This document shows positions 43,155 to 54,669 of a DNA stretch of 64,000 nt, piece after piece. This DNA comes from Grammothele lineata (Eukaryota; Basidiomycota; Agaricomycetes; Polyporales; Polyporaceae), in assembly GCA_002150815.3 (NCBI GenBank), contig NDFF03000155.1:89505-153504 (forward strand), written 5' to 3'. The notes beneath the pieces were generated by a model, which saw nothing but the letters and a program-made list of their open reading frames with translations, had not been told where the DNA came from and searched no databases. Numbering within the stretch: position 1 is the stretch's first letter; every line of letters starts with the position of its first letter. Both the position numbers and the translations under genes were made by a program.

Positions 43155-46100
43155 ATGGAGAAGAAAACCGATCTCCCGACATATGTGGAGATCGACGCGA
43201 GCGCCACGTCATCGCGCCCTCAGGCTCGCCCACGACGTGCGAGGCTGTCGCGCGGACTTCGTGCCGTTCTGGGCACTGCCTTATCGCTCGCAGCCCTCCA
43301 GTATTTTGCGCTTTCCGGGCAAGTATGGCGCACAGAACAGCGAGTGCAGGTTCCCCTCCGCGCGCAAGAATGGCTGGACAAGTGCCAGCTGTTGGATGTA
43401 CCGCCCGGCCCGCCGGCGGACTTCCACAAACGGACGCTCTCTGATCGGTTCGTGCCAGAGACCATGCCCACATTCATAGCAGTACGTTCCCGCTGATGTC
43501 TCAGTAGCGCTGGAGTCGGCAGAGATCACTGACTTCTTGTTCGTTGCAGAATGCCACAATTTGGACTGGCGGCAAAAACGGCATGGAAGAGGTCTCGGGC
43601 GACCTCCTTCTCGACGGCGGCATCATTCGACGCATTTATCCTGGGGGCGCGAAGGCCAGCGATCTCGAAGAACTCGTTCCGTCGACCTTCGTGGATGCGG
43701 AGGGAAAATGGGTGTCGCCTGGGTGAGTGCTCGCCGCCGAACTTCGTTCACTCCCAACTGATGACAGCTATCATACACCAGGATCGTCGATCTGCATAGC
43801 CACATGTTTGTTCTCTTTTTTTATACCTGATATTTAGTCTTCAGCTAATGTCCTTCCTTTCTTCTTAGCGGTGTTGATAGCGCGCCTCACCTTCGTGGGG
43901 CAGCCGATACGAACTCCCATAAGGGTCCGGTGCTTCCTGTATGTTAGAGGGGAAAGCAATGTCCGTAGCTCTAAGCACTGATCTTCTCTACCAGTGGCTT
44001 CGAGCGCTTGATGGCCTGAATACCCGCGACGATGCATTCAAGCTCAGTATGTCGGGGGGCGTAACCGTCAGTCGACCTTTTCAATCTGTCCCTGCTTGTT
44101 CACAAGCTCTTTTACACAGACCGTCCTGGTTCTTCCCGGTTCCGCCAACGCTATCGGAGGTCAAGGAGCAGTCATCAAACTCCGCCCCACCGCCGACCGC
44201 GCACCCACCGGGATGCTCCTCGAGAGCCCGTACGAGACGAACACCACGCTCTACGATCGGAGCGCATATTTCCGTTTCCGCCAGATGAAGTGCGTTTATT
44301 CTCCTTCCATGTCTTTACTCCTCTCACACGGCATGCAGGCACGCGTGCGGTGAGAACCCGGACCGTGTCTACTCCGGTACGCGTATGGACACCGTGTGGG
44401 CATTCCGCGAGGCATACGAGCACGCCCGCAAGCTGAAGGCATCTCAAGATGACTTCTGTGCCAAGGCGAAGCGCGGTGAATGGGCTGGGCTTAGGGCGTT
44501 CCCCGAAGACCTTCAGTGGGAGGCCCTTGTAGACGTCCTCAGAGGGCGTGTGAAGGTAAGTGAAGTTGGGATACGCCTCTCATCCCTTATCTGATGACCA
44601 CGCTGTTCCGTAGGTTCAAACTCACTGTTATGAGACTGTCGATCTTGACGATCTCGTTCGGGTTCGTGCTTCTCCAGTCTACTACGTATGACGCGCGAGG
44701 ATTCACGAGGATCTACGCGACAGATCACGAACGAGTTCAAATTCCCTATCGCCGCATTCCATCATGCACACGAGACCTACCTTGTCCCCGACACACTCAA
44801 GTCAGCGTACGGGCACCCACCCGCCATCGCCCTCTTCGCCACACACTCGCGGTACAAGCGCGAATCGTATCGAGGATCCGAGTTCGCGCCCCGTGTCCTC
44901 GCAGACAACGGTCTGCAGGTTGTCATGAAGGCGAGTGACATTGAAGTTCTCTCTTGAGTCTGAGGACTGAGAATGTTCTGTATACAGTCGGACCATCCTG
45001 TGCTGAACTCGCGCCACCTGCTCTACGAGGCGCAGCAAGCGCACTATTTTGGTTTGCCACCCAACCTCGCGCTTGCGGCTGTCACGTCTACGCCGGCCAC
45101 GATCATGGGCCAAGACCACCGCATTGGACACGTCAAGGAAGGTGCGTCGGTATCAGTCTAGTCAGTCTTGATCGATGGGCTGAACACGCCTGTTTCCTTC
45201 TGGCATTCGGCAGGATATGATGCCGGTACGTCTTTCGTAGGCTCGATAGACCACTCATGACTCTGATGGTCTGCACAGACGTTGTTCTTTGGGATAGTCA
45301 CCCACTCGCACTCGGCGCGACGCCCCAGCAAGTCTGGATAGATGGCATTCCACAACTTGATGCACCGTACACCGTCGCGAAGCCCGCATTCTCACAGAAA
45401 GCGCCCAAGACGCCTGACTTCGACGCGGAGCGCGAGGCCACCCTCGCGCATGATGGCCTACCCCCGCTTGAGCCTACCCCTTCGCGTGCGAAGACAGTCG
45501 TGTTCACAAACCTGACAAGTATCTATCTCCGCGACGGGGCGCGTGTCCAAGAGGCGTTCTCTTCGCCCGACTCTCCCGCTTCCTTGAATGTCGACGCGCG
45601 AGGCGTTGCTGTCGTCCGTGACGGGCGCGTTATTTGTGCTTCCCCGTCACCTTGCGCGGCGTACCTCTCAGATCCCAAGGCGGAGCAAATCGACTTGGCT
45701 GGAGGTTCCATCGCCCCCGGGCTCGTCAGCGCGGGCTCAGCGCTCGGGTTGCAGGAGATCGACCAGGAGATGTCAACACAGGACGGCTACGTCTTAGACG
45801 CGCTCTCTGGTGGAGTTCCGGATCTCGCTGGGGGCTCCGGAGCACTGATCCGCGCGGCAGATGGGCTGCAGTTCGGCACAAGAGACGCGCTGTTCGTATC
45901 TCCTTCTCACCCGAGCGACAGTGTATTCCAGTGCTGATGTCGATCTTTCCATCAGGCTTGCGTACCGTGCTGGCGTCACCACCGGGGTCGTCGCTCCGCT
46001 CTCACGCGGACTCATTTCTGGGCTCAGTGCTGCGTTTGTCACCGGGGCGCGCCACAAGCTCGCTCCGGGAGCTCTTGTACAGGCTGCGGGGGCGGTGCAT

Positions 46101-46934
46101 GTCTCGTTACACCCTGGGCGCGCCGCGAGCGTTAGCACGCAGATCGCTGCACTTCGACATCTGCTTCTTGGTGAGACAAAGGGGGAGATGAAGAACGCAT
46201 TGGATCAAGTCAAGAAGGCATGTACGCATGGTTTCCTGCGGGAAAGATATGCTGACTGCGATTCACAGGGCAAGGTGCCGCTGGTGATCGAAGTCGAGAG
46301 CGCGGACATCATCACTTCCGTGATCTCCCTCAAGGTAGAAGCGGAAGCAACGCTCGGGACGACACTGAAGGTCACTCTCTTCGGCGCTGCCGAGGCACAC
46401 CTGCTTGCGCCGGAGCTCGCTGCGGCCAACATCGGAGTCGTCGTGGCTCCGCCACGACCCTTCCCTGGCGGCTGGGAAGAACGCCGAATGTGCGTCTTTA
46501 CCATTTATCTTACTATCCTACGTACGCGCAGAGCCGCTGACCTATGCCCACAGCCTACCGGGACCACCGCTCTCGGCCAAGGGCTCAGTAGCGCTCCTCG
46601 CTGAGCACAACGTCACCGTCGCGATCGGTGTCACGGACAAGGCCGAAGTGCGCAACACGCGCTTCGACCTCGCGTGGGTGCGTATACTACCTTTATTCTC
46701 AGGCTCGAGTACTCATGTGGCAATGCTGTGCAGGTTATGCTCGATGCGGACGGAGCTTTCTCTAAGGCGGACACGCTCGCGCTCGCGACGACTAACCTCG
46801 AGGCGCTGATTGGTATTGACGCTAACCCGGAAGACGGCGACCTTGTCGCGACGAGAGGAGGAGAGCTTCTCGGCTTCGACGGGAAAGTCGTAGCTGTCAT
46901 TTCTCCTCGACGAGGCCTTGTCGACGTTATGTAA
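43155..46934 (+). CDS. Membrane-anchored metal-dependent amidohydrolase, copy C (CE9-like)
   Basis: Sixteen exons, 964 aa: 43155-43481, 43550-43722, 43782-43805, 43869-43938, 43995-44066, 44120-44289, 44339-44555, 44614-44661, 44724-44930, 44988-45141, 45214-45225, 45279-45891, 45956-46217, 46269-46489, 46554-46677, 46734-46934. The same landmarks as copy B are present: hydrophobic anchor (AVLGTALSLAALQYFAL), D-L-H-S-H, QTHCYETVDLDDLV, FHHAHETY, SDHPVL, QDHRIG, WDSHPLALGATP. Two introns use GC donors (44931, aag|gcgagt; 46218, aag|gcatgt). The copy lacks two introns present in A and B. It lies 509 bp after B on the same strand and looks functional. Confidence 0.9.
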
Positions 46935-47174
46935 GGTACGAGTGTGCTCGGAAAAACGCCTGATGGTGAACGTATGGTGCTATCTGTCATTGAGAGCTAT
47001 CCGTGTAGCACGGGTGATGCTCTGGCCTTGAATTAACATCAGAGCAGTCATACACTGAACACATGTGCCTCTCCGTAGGGCGATTGCATAAGCCCGCTAC
47101 ACCGTCTGCTATTACCCAACTCGATCAACGAATACATTATATTGTACATGAGATTCAACAAGGGGCGCGGTTGC

Positions 47175-48289
47175 CTACGAAGGGCGCATGTAGCGGAAGG
47201 TGGGCTGGATACTGCCTTGGGTAACCCAATTTACATCAACAAGGATGAGCGATTCGAACTCTGCCTCGACTCCGTCAACAAGCATAGGCTGTTGACGCTC
47301 CTTCGCAATCAACTTCGTGTAAAAGGCGCATGAGAATACGTCGGAGAGTGGCTGAAAATATAGCACGCACCATACGCTGTTTGACATGGCCCGCGATAAG
47401 AATGGCGAGGTCCCTACGCGTCTTAACCATCCCTCGAGAACGCAAGTTGAACTGGGCATTCTTGACCTCTTTCGGCTCAAGCTCCGGTATCTGAAGGTGT
47501 AGATGAGCGGATACCTTTATGTAGCGAGCTGTGATTGCACCGAAGTACTCACTCCGTAGCGGATCGAGAATTTCGCATGCTCCTTCTTGTCATCGTCGAG
47601 AATAAATGAGGGCCTATCGGGATTTCCCACCTGACCTAGCTCCGCACTGGAAACTGCGGTATTGAATGTAGCCGGGATGGTTGTAGGTGAGACTCCCCGA
47701 CCGCCTTTGAAGCTGTACAATTTGTATGGGACGACCTACAACCAGGCGACAAGACAATTAGCACGGAGAGAAGGGGAGATCATGGCGTCCATACTACTTC
47801 GTTGTGCTGTGTGTCTCGTGAGGAAGAGTTCTCAACACAAATGTGGTAGATGTAAGGGACTGACCTCGCTCTCTGAGGCATCGATCTGTGGAGCAGCGAT
47901 GGCGTTGCTCGTGCCGAGCTGAGGGGCCAGGGTCCTCCAACCTCCTTCTACCTTGACGAAGTGAGGATTTCCATTGATGTATGCGCACGAGTCGATCGGA
48001 AAGTCATTGTCTCCCTGAACAAGGACATCAGCGGTCCGTTTACATGAAGACAGGAGTGTAGAAATACCTGGGATGCCCGTGAACCATCATATATGTCGAT
48101 AGTGATCATTCTCCAAGTGCCCTCTTCTTCCTTAAGGAAGGCACATCCATCCGATTGTCGCACTACTGTATCTGTGGGGAACTATGTATGGTGGCAGTAG
48201 TCAAGGTCATTATACCGCATACACTTTACGCGCTATATTCTGCTTACTTGTAGAGAGGGAATATCACAATATAAGGCAGATGTCGACAT
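47175..48289 (-). CDS. G-family protein G3
   Basis: Exons 48289-48248, 48181-48068, 48014-47865, then 47735-47553, 47490-47371 and 47288-47175; the counterpart of G4's 27-base exon should lie in 47736-47864 but I could not place it. About 240-250 aa. Blocks shared with G4 are DNDFPIDS, VKVEGGWRTL, PYKLYSFKGG, KFSIRYG, PELEPKEVKNAQ, RRDLAILIAGHVKQRM, and the last exon PMLVDGVEAEFESLILVDV followed by NWVTQGSIQPTF. Exon lengths of 150, 120 and 114 bases are identical to G4. Divergently transcribed from G4. Function unknown. Confidence 0.72.
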
Positions 48290-49083
48290 GAGGGGCACGC
48301 AGGTAGCTGAGGTAGGTTTGTTGATACTTCCTAGGTACATTCAACTGACTGTACATATAGGTCAATATTGGATAGCTATAGAATAACCATCCATCCATCT
48401 GGAAGTGGCTACTGTTGCCTTCCCTCAAAGATCCGTGAGTTATCTGAGAATTAGATATCGGGATACCACTTCGTTAGTAGTATCGTAGCATATGATATGA
48501 GCCAAGTGCATTCAATACAGCTCGCATACGGACCATGCTACTTACTTAGTCAGATCGCGACTGGAAATCCTAGCTGTGACAAGGGAGCCAAATGTCTCCG
48601 GCTTGACAGTTGGATAGTGCAACAATCGATAGCCATGAGCTAGTCGGGGTCTATCGCGTAGAGGAGCGCGCTGTATTCAGGGCACCATCACCGGGGCCCC
48701 CGGCGTGTGGGGGGTCGTGCTTTGAGCTCTGGATTTCTGACTAGTGGCGGGCATGCGTAGGCCCCGGGGCTCTGGGCCACGCGCCGCCGCCGGGACGTGG
48801 TTGTGGCAGCCGATTTCAAGTACCGTACGTAGGCTTCGGTCAAAACACTCGTTCGATTGGTTTCAAACTCCGCTTGCACGCCGCAAGCTCGGAGCGCCCA
48901 GCTCGTCGAACGCCGCAACGGCTGGCCATGGGGAAGCAGCCTGAGGCGCTCAGCTCCCATCTCACTCGTGTATAGTGTTCATTGGTCAGCAACCATGTAC
49001 TGCATGCGCTATGCAATGTCGTCTTGATATCAGCTCGTCATTCCTTCTAAGTATATCGGAGCGGTATACGCAGGCTATCGCCG

Positions 49084-49208
49084 CTATATCGCGGGGATAA
49101 CAGGGCGATATCGTGCAATATCGTGCGTATAACGTTGCTATATCACGGGGATAACGTTGCGATATCGTGGGCATAACGCTGCGATATCGCACTGATAACG
49201 TTGCGATA
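49084..49208. repeat. 22-bp minisatellite upstream of G4
   Basis: About five units of the type CGATATCG-x-GGGATAACGTTG. Units start at 49084, 49106 (with a 10-base insertion), 49138, 49160 and 49182, with a partial unit at 49204. Most units contain ATATC or GATATC plus ATAACG. Confidence 0.8.
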
Positions 49209-49266
49209 TTGACTCACTAGTGAATTGCTAGCGGAACTCTATTCTCCCGCTGTCACAGGTGCGTGG

Positions 49267-49274
49267 TATAAATA
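49267..49274 (+). promoter_or_regulatory. TATA box of G4
   Basis: TATAAATA 63 bases before the G4 ATG, between the minisatellite and the start codon. Confidence 0.55.
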
Positions 49275-49329
49275 TTGGACCTACAGCAGAGATGAGTTCT
49301 GCATTCCCTGATAGTTCTGCTTCCGCACA

Positions 49330-50520
49330 ATGTCGGCAACTCCACAAATAAGTGTTCTCTCTGTGAAGGTCAGTACGTATGTTAGCAGCATGCGCTGAAC
49401 TCACTCATAGTATTCAATGCATTCCGGGCCTCTGTTTCTCTAGTTTTTTCCGGGGACGGTAGTATGTCATCCTGATGGAATTTCCTTCAAGAAGCTCTAT
49501 GACGGAGTCTGGATAAGATCCTCTTCTCCCTTCACGGACCTTGGTACACCGGTGCCACAGGTACGTTCATATAGTAATACATCTCATATCAAGGTTTAAA
49601 TACCGACCACTTCAAGTTCCTCCAGGAGGACAATAACTTTCCAATCGACTCCCGGGCTATCATAAATGGATGTCCTGCGCTTATTAAGTTTGATGGAGGC
49701 TGGAGCTTCCTCTGCTCGCCTACTCAGTCCAACGATATTGGTACATCGGAGAATCATGACGTATCAGAGGTTGAGGTATGTTCAATTATTCATTGCAGAG
49801 ACAAAGGGGTTTCAAGCGTACCTCGCCTTGCAATACAGAGTCCCGGGAATGTGACCAACATAGTGGTATGTACATGACACTGCCTCTGCCTTTACATCAC
49901 GTTAACGTGTACATTGCTCGAGCGAAGGATATACCCTATGAACCCTATGAGTCAGGGGTTGCGTCCAGTGACTGGCGGCCTGTGCGGCGTCCAGATGCCC
50001 CGGTCAGTTTCAACATACCACTCCCTCTTGCAGAGCGGGGCGAAGTCGAGAAGCCGTATGAGCCCGCATTTCCCCCACCCTCCGGTGAAGATAGGTGGTA
50101 TCTTCCTGAAAAAGTCTCAATCAGATATGGGGTAAGCGCTAGTGTCATTGTGTTGCATGCTCCTTGACTGGAGGGTTGTTTATCCGTTGATGTTTATTAT
50201 TCAAGATTGAGAGACTCGAGCCCAAAGAGGTTAAGAACACTCAAATAAGCTTCCAGAGTTGGCGAAAGAGTGTGAAGCGTAGAGACCTTGCAAAGCGCAT
50301 CGCCACTCACGTCAAGGAACGTATGGTACGTATGGGTATCATGAAGTACGACATCTTGCCCTGACATCTCAATGGCGCGAAGTCTATTGCAAAGAAACTT
50401 CAACAGCCTTTCATTGTAGATGGGGTCGAGGCCGCGTTCGAGTCTCTCATCCTGGTTGACGTCAAATGGGTCTCCAGGGGTAGTCTCCAGCCAACCTTTA
50501 AGTACAATTGGGACTTATAG
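49330..50520 (+). CDS. G-family protein G4
   Basis: Seven exons, all phase 0: 49330-49368, 49444-49560, 49626-49775, 49839-49865, 49928-50131, 50206-50325, 50407-50520, giving 256 aa. Blocks in order: FFPGTVVCHPDGISFKKLYD, EDNNFPIDS, IKFDGGWSFL, IPYEPYESG, WYLPEKVSIRYG, IERLEPKEVKNTQ, KRRDLAKRIATHVKERM, and PFIVDGVEAAFESLILVDV followed by KWVSRGSLQPTF. The last two exons carry the same A-x-x-I/V-A helix and V-S-x-GS-x-QP strand as G1, G2 and G5-G7. The frame is intact. No known domain, signal peptide or membrane segment. Function unknown. Confidence 0.82.
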
Positions 50521-53198
50521 GATACCTCGTAACCTGATCGAGAGACATTCTCGATTATATTTGTGTGGGGTCAACTGGGACAGGTTAACGGAGAGAAGGA
50601 ACACCATACGAGCTGTCAATTTCCGAGTGCGAGCTGCGGGATGTTGCAGAGATAGGAAGGGAAGGAAAGGGAGTCAGAAGGTAATTGAGACATCGAATAC
50701 GAGAACAAAGGACGAGTGAGCGGGAACAGAATACGTTTTTGGATGTATCAAAGGCAACCACTGTGTATGAATAGGTGAAGGCGAAGACGGTAAAGACGGG
50801 GGAAGCCAGACAACATACGCAGGAAACGAAGCACGAAGAATGGAAAAAGTTGATATTCGCCATCGCACTAGATATCTGACTATTGAAATATAACAGAAGG
50901 TTTGAGGTGCAGGCTACGCGTAAGCAGAAGACGAACATAAGAAACGCGTATAGCTGTGCAGAAAGTCGAGATCGAACACGTAGGAGGTAAGCGAAGAAAC
51001 ACGGCATACCTAGGAGAGTGTGGCGTTGGTTGTGTTGGTAACGGGTAGGCGAGTAAAGCTCGTGGAACTGCTATGGGCCAAGAACGTGCCGTAGACTAAA
51101 CTAAGTATCATGTGTAGATGGAATATAGCATATGAGTCAGACGTAGACGTAGCGGAGACGAGAGGGAGAATGCGGACGGGTGGGGTGAAGTCTGCACACG
51201 TTCGACAATTCGTAGAGACTCAGGGTAGCTTGCTCCGAGGGTATTTACTGGGTGTCGCGGGAGAATGTTATCGCGTGCGCCGCGGCGCGTGGTCTGCGGT
51301 TATTTGCGACTGGGTCTGTGCGTGTTGTGGACGTCCGCGATGTCGTACCGGGGCCGATGACTCTGCCGCGGACACATGGTGTCGAACGTGGTTCGGTTGA
51401 GCACTGTAGCCGTTATTGAGGGGTGTCGGCGAAGCGCGACCGCGGGGTTGTGGGTGCAGTGGCGAGCGCGAGCATAATTCCCGGTTCGCAGGTCATTACC
51501 ATCACGAGGGAAATTGCGCAGGTATCAGTAATGTATCATGTGCGTCAATCGTTGACGATTATCAGAACTATCTACAGAGTTTTCTTGGTTGGATACTAAA
51601 TGAGTACACAGTCCCATACGCCACTGTATGTATACCATCAACCCTGAGGGACAATTTACTCAGAGGCGGATGGACAGAGTAGACTCACCGTGATGTTCGT
51701 GGTCCGAGAACCTCTCCACGACAACGCCGCAGCTATCAGGGTTGAGGGGCTCGAGCATGTGATAGCGTGAGGGATGAATGGAGAGACATTACGAAGGTCA
51801 CAAGAAAGAACGAGAAGACCGTAGAGACGGACCGTTGCAGGAACCAAGACAGCATGCTCTCCTAGGACAGTGGGCGGGAGAGTAAGCAACGTTTTGAATG
51901 AAATTGATTGAAATCGCCATACAAGAGTCACTCTCCCTGTTGTATCTTGGTAAGAGGAAGTAGAGAAAAGAGTCTGCGAGCGTGAGCGTGAAGTTTTCAG
52001 CTCGAGTCAACCCCTGGAAGAAGCGTACTACTTACTGACTCGGAGTCCCGCGGATAACGCAGTATTGGCCTGGAGTTCCTGGGAAGCTGAAGCAAGGATT
52101 ATCCCATTGTTCTGACGCTTTATGTTGACGTTCAATAAGTTAGCAGTGATGGATTCCACGCTCTGAGAGCAGTGTCGTACACCGTACGAGGACGAGGAGA
52201 AAGGCTCGGGTCGGACGTTGAATTCAGGATCCAGCCACAGGGCCACGGGCGTTTTATCCCTCGACTAGACCGCAGCCGAATACGGACACTCTCACGTGGC
52301 TTTTTCTCCGAACCCCACCTCAGAGATCCGGGTTTGAAGGTAGGCTCAAGCTTCGAGCCTCCTGCATCAGCGTTCAAACGTTCACATGCAGCTTCGATCT
52401 TCAGAACTGGTGCTAGTCACGGCAGTTCCACCACAGGAGGTATTCCGGGGCAAGCCGCGCGGGCTTCGAACTTCTGCTGATTCATGAGCCACGCGGCGGC
52501 GCAGCCTGAGGCAGTCGAGCCGAAAAGCCACGGCTGGCTATCTGGAAGAGCTTGGCCACTGCCTTCTACACATGGCGGCCGTTCGTCGAGGATACTTGTT
52601 CGCTAAAGATATCCATCCAGCTACTAGCCTGCGTTGCTCTCTGTCTCGCGGGAGTAATGAAGTCTGGAAGCTTTATATGGAATCCAAATACGGTTGGATA
52701 TCACGTAGCGCTCGGACCTAGCCCGTGGTGGTCCGACGTCGGCTTGGTCTATCACATCTTACTCTCCTCCCTCATGTTCTCCAGACACTCCGCCGCCTCT
52801 GGCGTGTCTTCCACATTAGATATCCCCGCCTGCGCTACAATGATTGGCTTTTCGCTAGTACTATCCTGACTTCCAGATGGATATGTACTACGCTCGCGAG
52901 GTAAGGACCTGTTGTAGCATGTTCAATATATCCTTTGAGCCAGCCTTCTCGTGTTCTCATCCATCTTGTTTCCAATCGTCGTTTTCCTCTCGTCTGCCAT
53001 GGATATCCACAGTATCCTCTGAAATCCGGATCGAGGATCGTAGTACGTGCGTGGCGCAGCTAGAAACACATATATGCACGTCCATCCGGAGGGAGGAGGG
53101 CATCAAGCCCTCCGCTCTCTCTGCCTTTACAGCTATCCTTGGTCTCTCCCAAGAATCCACTTATCTGAAGTAAGCTTCACTCAGGGATGGATTGGTGA
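50521..53198. other. Long stretch without a firm gene
   Basis: 2.7 kb. A minus-strand frame at 50585-51007 is hydrophobic, and the frames at 51656-52010 (minus) and 52172-52480 (plus) are unconvincing. Bases 52877-53170 may be upstream exons of G5: an AA at a gtaagc donor can join the in-frame NPQSIMQSLES, preceded by ALSAFTAILGLSQ. Purine-rich stretches around 51800 resemble those near 56280. Confidence 0.35.
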
Positions 53199-54669
53199 AT
53201 GTGGACTAATCTAAGCCCTCAAAGCATCATGCAATCCCTTGAATCGCAAAACACGTACAGCCTCCCCAATCTCAAGAAGAACACCTTTAAGAATATAGCC
53301 GAACCTCAGCATGATACTCAGAGCATTGGTGAAGAACTTGGTAACATGTTTTCGGAGCAGCGCATGCTAAGCGAGAACGATTGCTATACAGAGGTGAGCA
53401 CGCCTCTATTTGTAGTAACCCCTGGTGCGTTCTGATCCTGTGTTACATGAAGATGAATATGATCACCCACCTCCATGGAGATAATACCACGATCCTTGGA
53501 AATACGAGCCTCGAACATGCATCTACGCACAGCGCAACCGCAAGCGTCGCAAATATGCCCCCAACCCCTCGCCCCATACCACGTATGCTCCCCAGCACTC
53601 CGTCCACCTTAGTCAACCTTCCAAACATGCGGGCTGGATCGACTACAATGGGTTATCATCTTTCGCTACCAGAATTGCAAAGCGCAGGCATCACCTCTCC
53701 GGTTGACTCCGAGTCCCCCTCGTCGCTTTACGCATCTCCGATTCGACCCAAGTACGTTTCTCCTTTGGCATCCCCGTACTGGTGCATTTCTCAGTACATC
53801 TATAACAGCATCTTGACACGAGAGGATGCTGTTGAAGACATTCCCAACTCAGGAGCGCATAGAACGGTTTACGTAGGAAATAGCCAAGGCCGAACGTTGC
53901 GTCGATCGCCGTACCGTAGCTCTGGATCGCGCTCCAAGGGACATAGTGCGACACCCGACGCTATGCTCCCCTCCGGAGATGGATCTCTCCAAACAGAGGA
54001 CACTGGTATAGCACCGCTCTTAACGGGCTATGTTACTCCGTGGATCTCGCCGGAGTCTTGGGTACGTCTGGTCCATGGGACCTCTAGTTCAAGGACGCGT
54101 CGCACTCACGTCAACACAGGAGTTGGAGCAAACGATCTATGATAATGGGTTGAGGAACAAGCTGACGCACACATCTCAGCCCCTTGTGGTGCCGTACGAT
54201 CAGCGACCTAGACTCGCGGATCTACTGAAAGGTGATTTCGTCAACATATCCGATCATGATACGCACGCGTTCCCCACGATTGGAGCACAGAAGGTTGCGT
54301 TCGTATTCAAGGTAGGTCCCACAACGCTCCGACATACGATGTAGTCACTGATGTCTTTCTAGTTCAAAGACTGCCCGGAGTACAAACGCCAGGTGAGCGT
54401 CATGCGCACGAAGGATAAGCGGACGCAACAGCCTAGCAAAGGCACTATGGCGGTTCACGCCGCCCGCGAGATGCGGAGGTACATTGTGAGCGCACGTTCT
54501 ATCCTTATTCATAAGTGTACATATCTACATGACTTTGCATGTCATCCAGGAGATCCTCAGAGCGGAAGGCAAACTCTTTGTATGGGGTATTGAGAGCCTC
54601 GTTCTTCTTTCTATCATGCAGGTGTCTCAGGGGAGTGTCCAAGCGTTTATTGGCCTGGATCAAGAGTAG
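53199..54669 (+). CDS. G-family protein G5
   Basis: Exons 53199-53393, 53453-54061, 54120-54311, 54363-54485 and 54550-54669, phase 0, 412 aa; there may be upstream exons in 52877-53170. A Ser/Thr/Pro-rich N-terminal half precedes the family modules. Exon 3 shows LADLLKGDFVNISDHDTHAF then P-x-IGAQKVAFVFK. Exon 4 shows YKRQVSVMRTKDKR and MAVHAAREMRRYI. Exon 5 shows ESLVLLSIMQVSQGSVQAFI. Exon 3-5 lengths and phases match G6 and G7. In the V-S-x-GS-x-QP motif the final Pro is Ala here. Function unknown. Confidence 0.7.

Larger units (their letters stand above)
48290..49329. other. Shared upstream region of divergent genes G3 and G4
   Basis: 1.04 kb between two divergent starts. It holds a GC-rich patch at 48680-48960 with no gene, the minisatellite at 49084-49208 and a TATA box. 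Confidence 0.5.

Noticed and set aside
49084..49208. CRISPR array
   Set aside because: The repeats are contiguous 22-bp units without spacers in a eukaryotic genome; it is a minisatellite.
50585..51007. Hydrophobic 140-codon minus-strand frame suggesting membrane segments
   Set aside because: No start context, exon chain or recognisable family; A-rich template DNA easily gives Phe/Leu/Ser-rich antisense frames.
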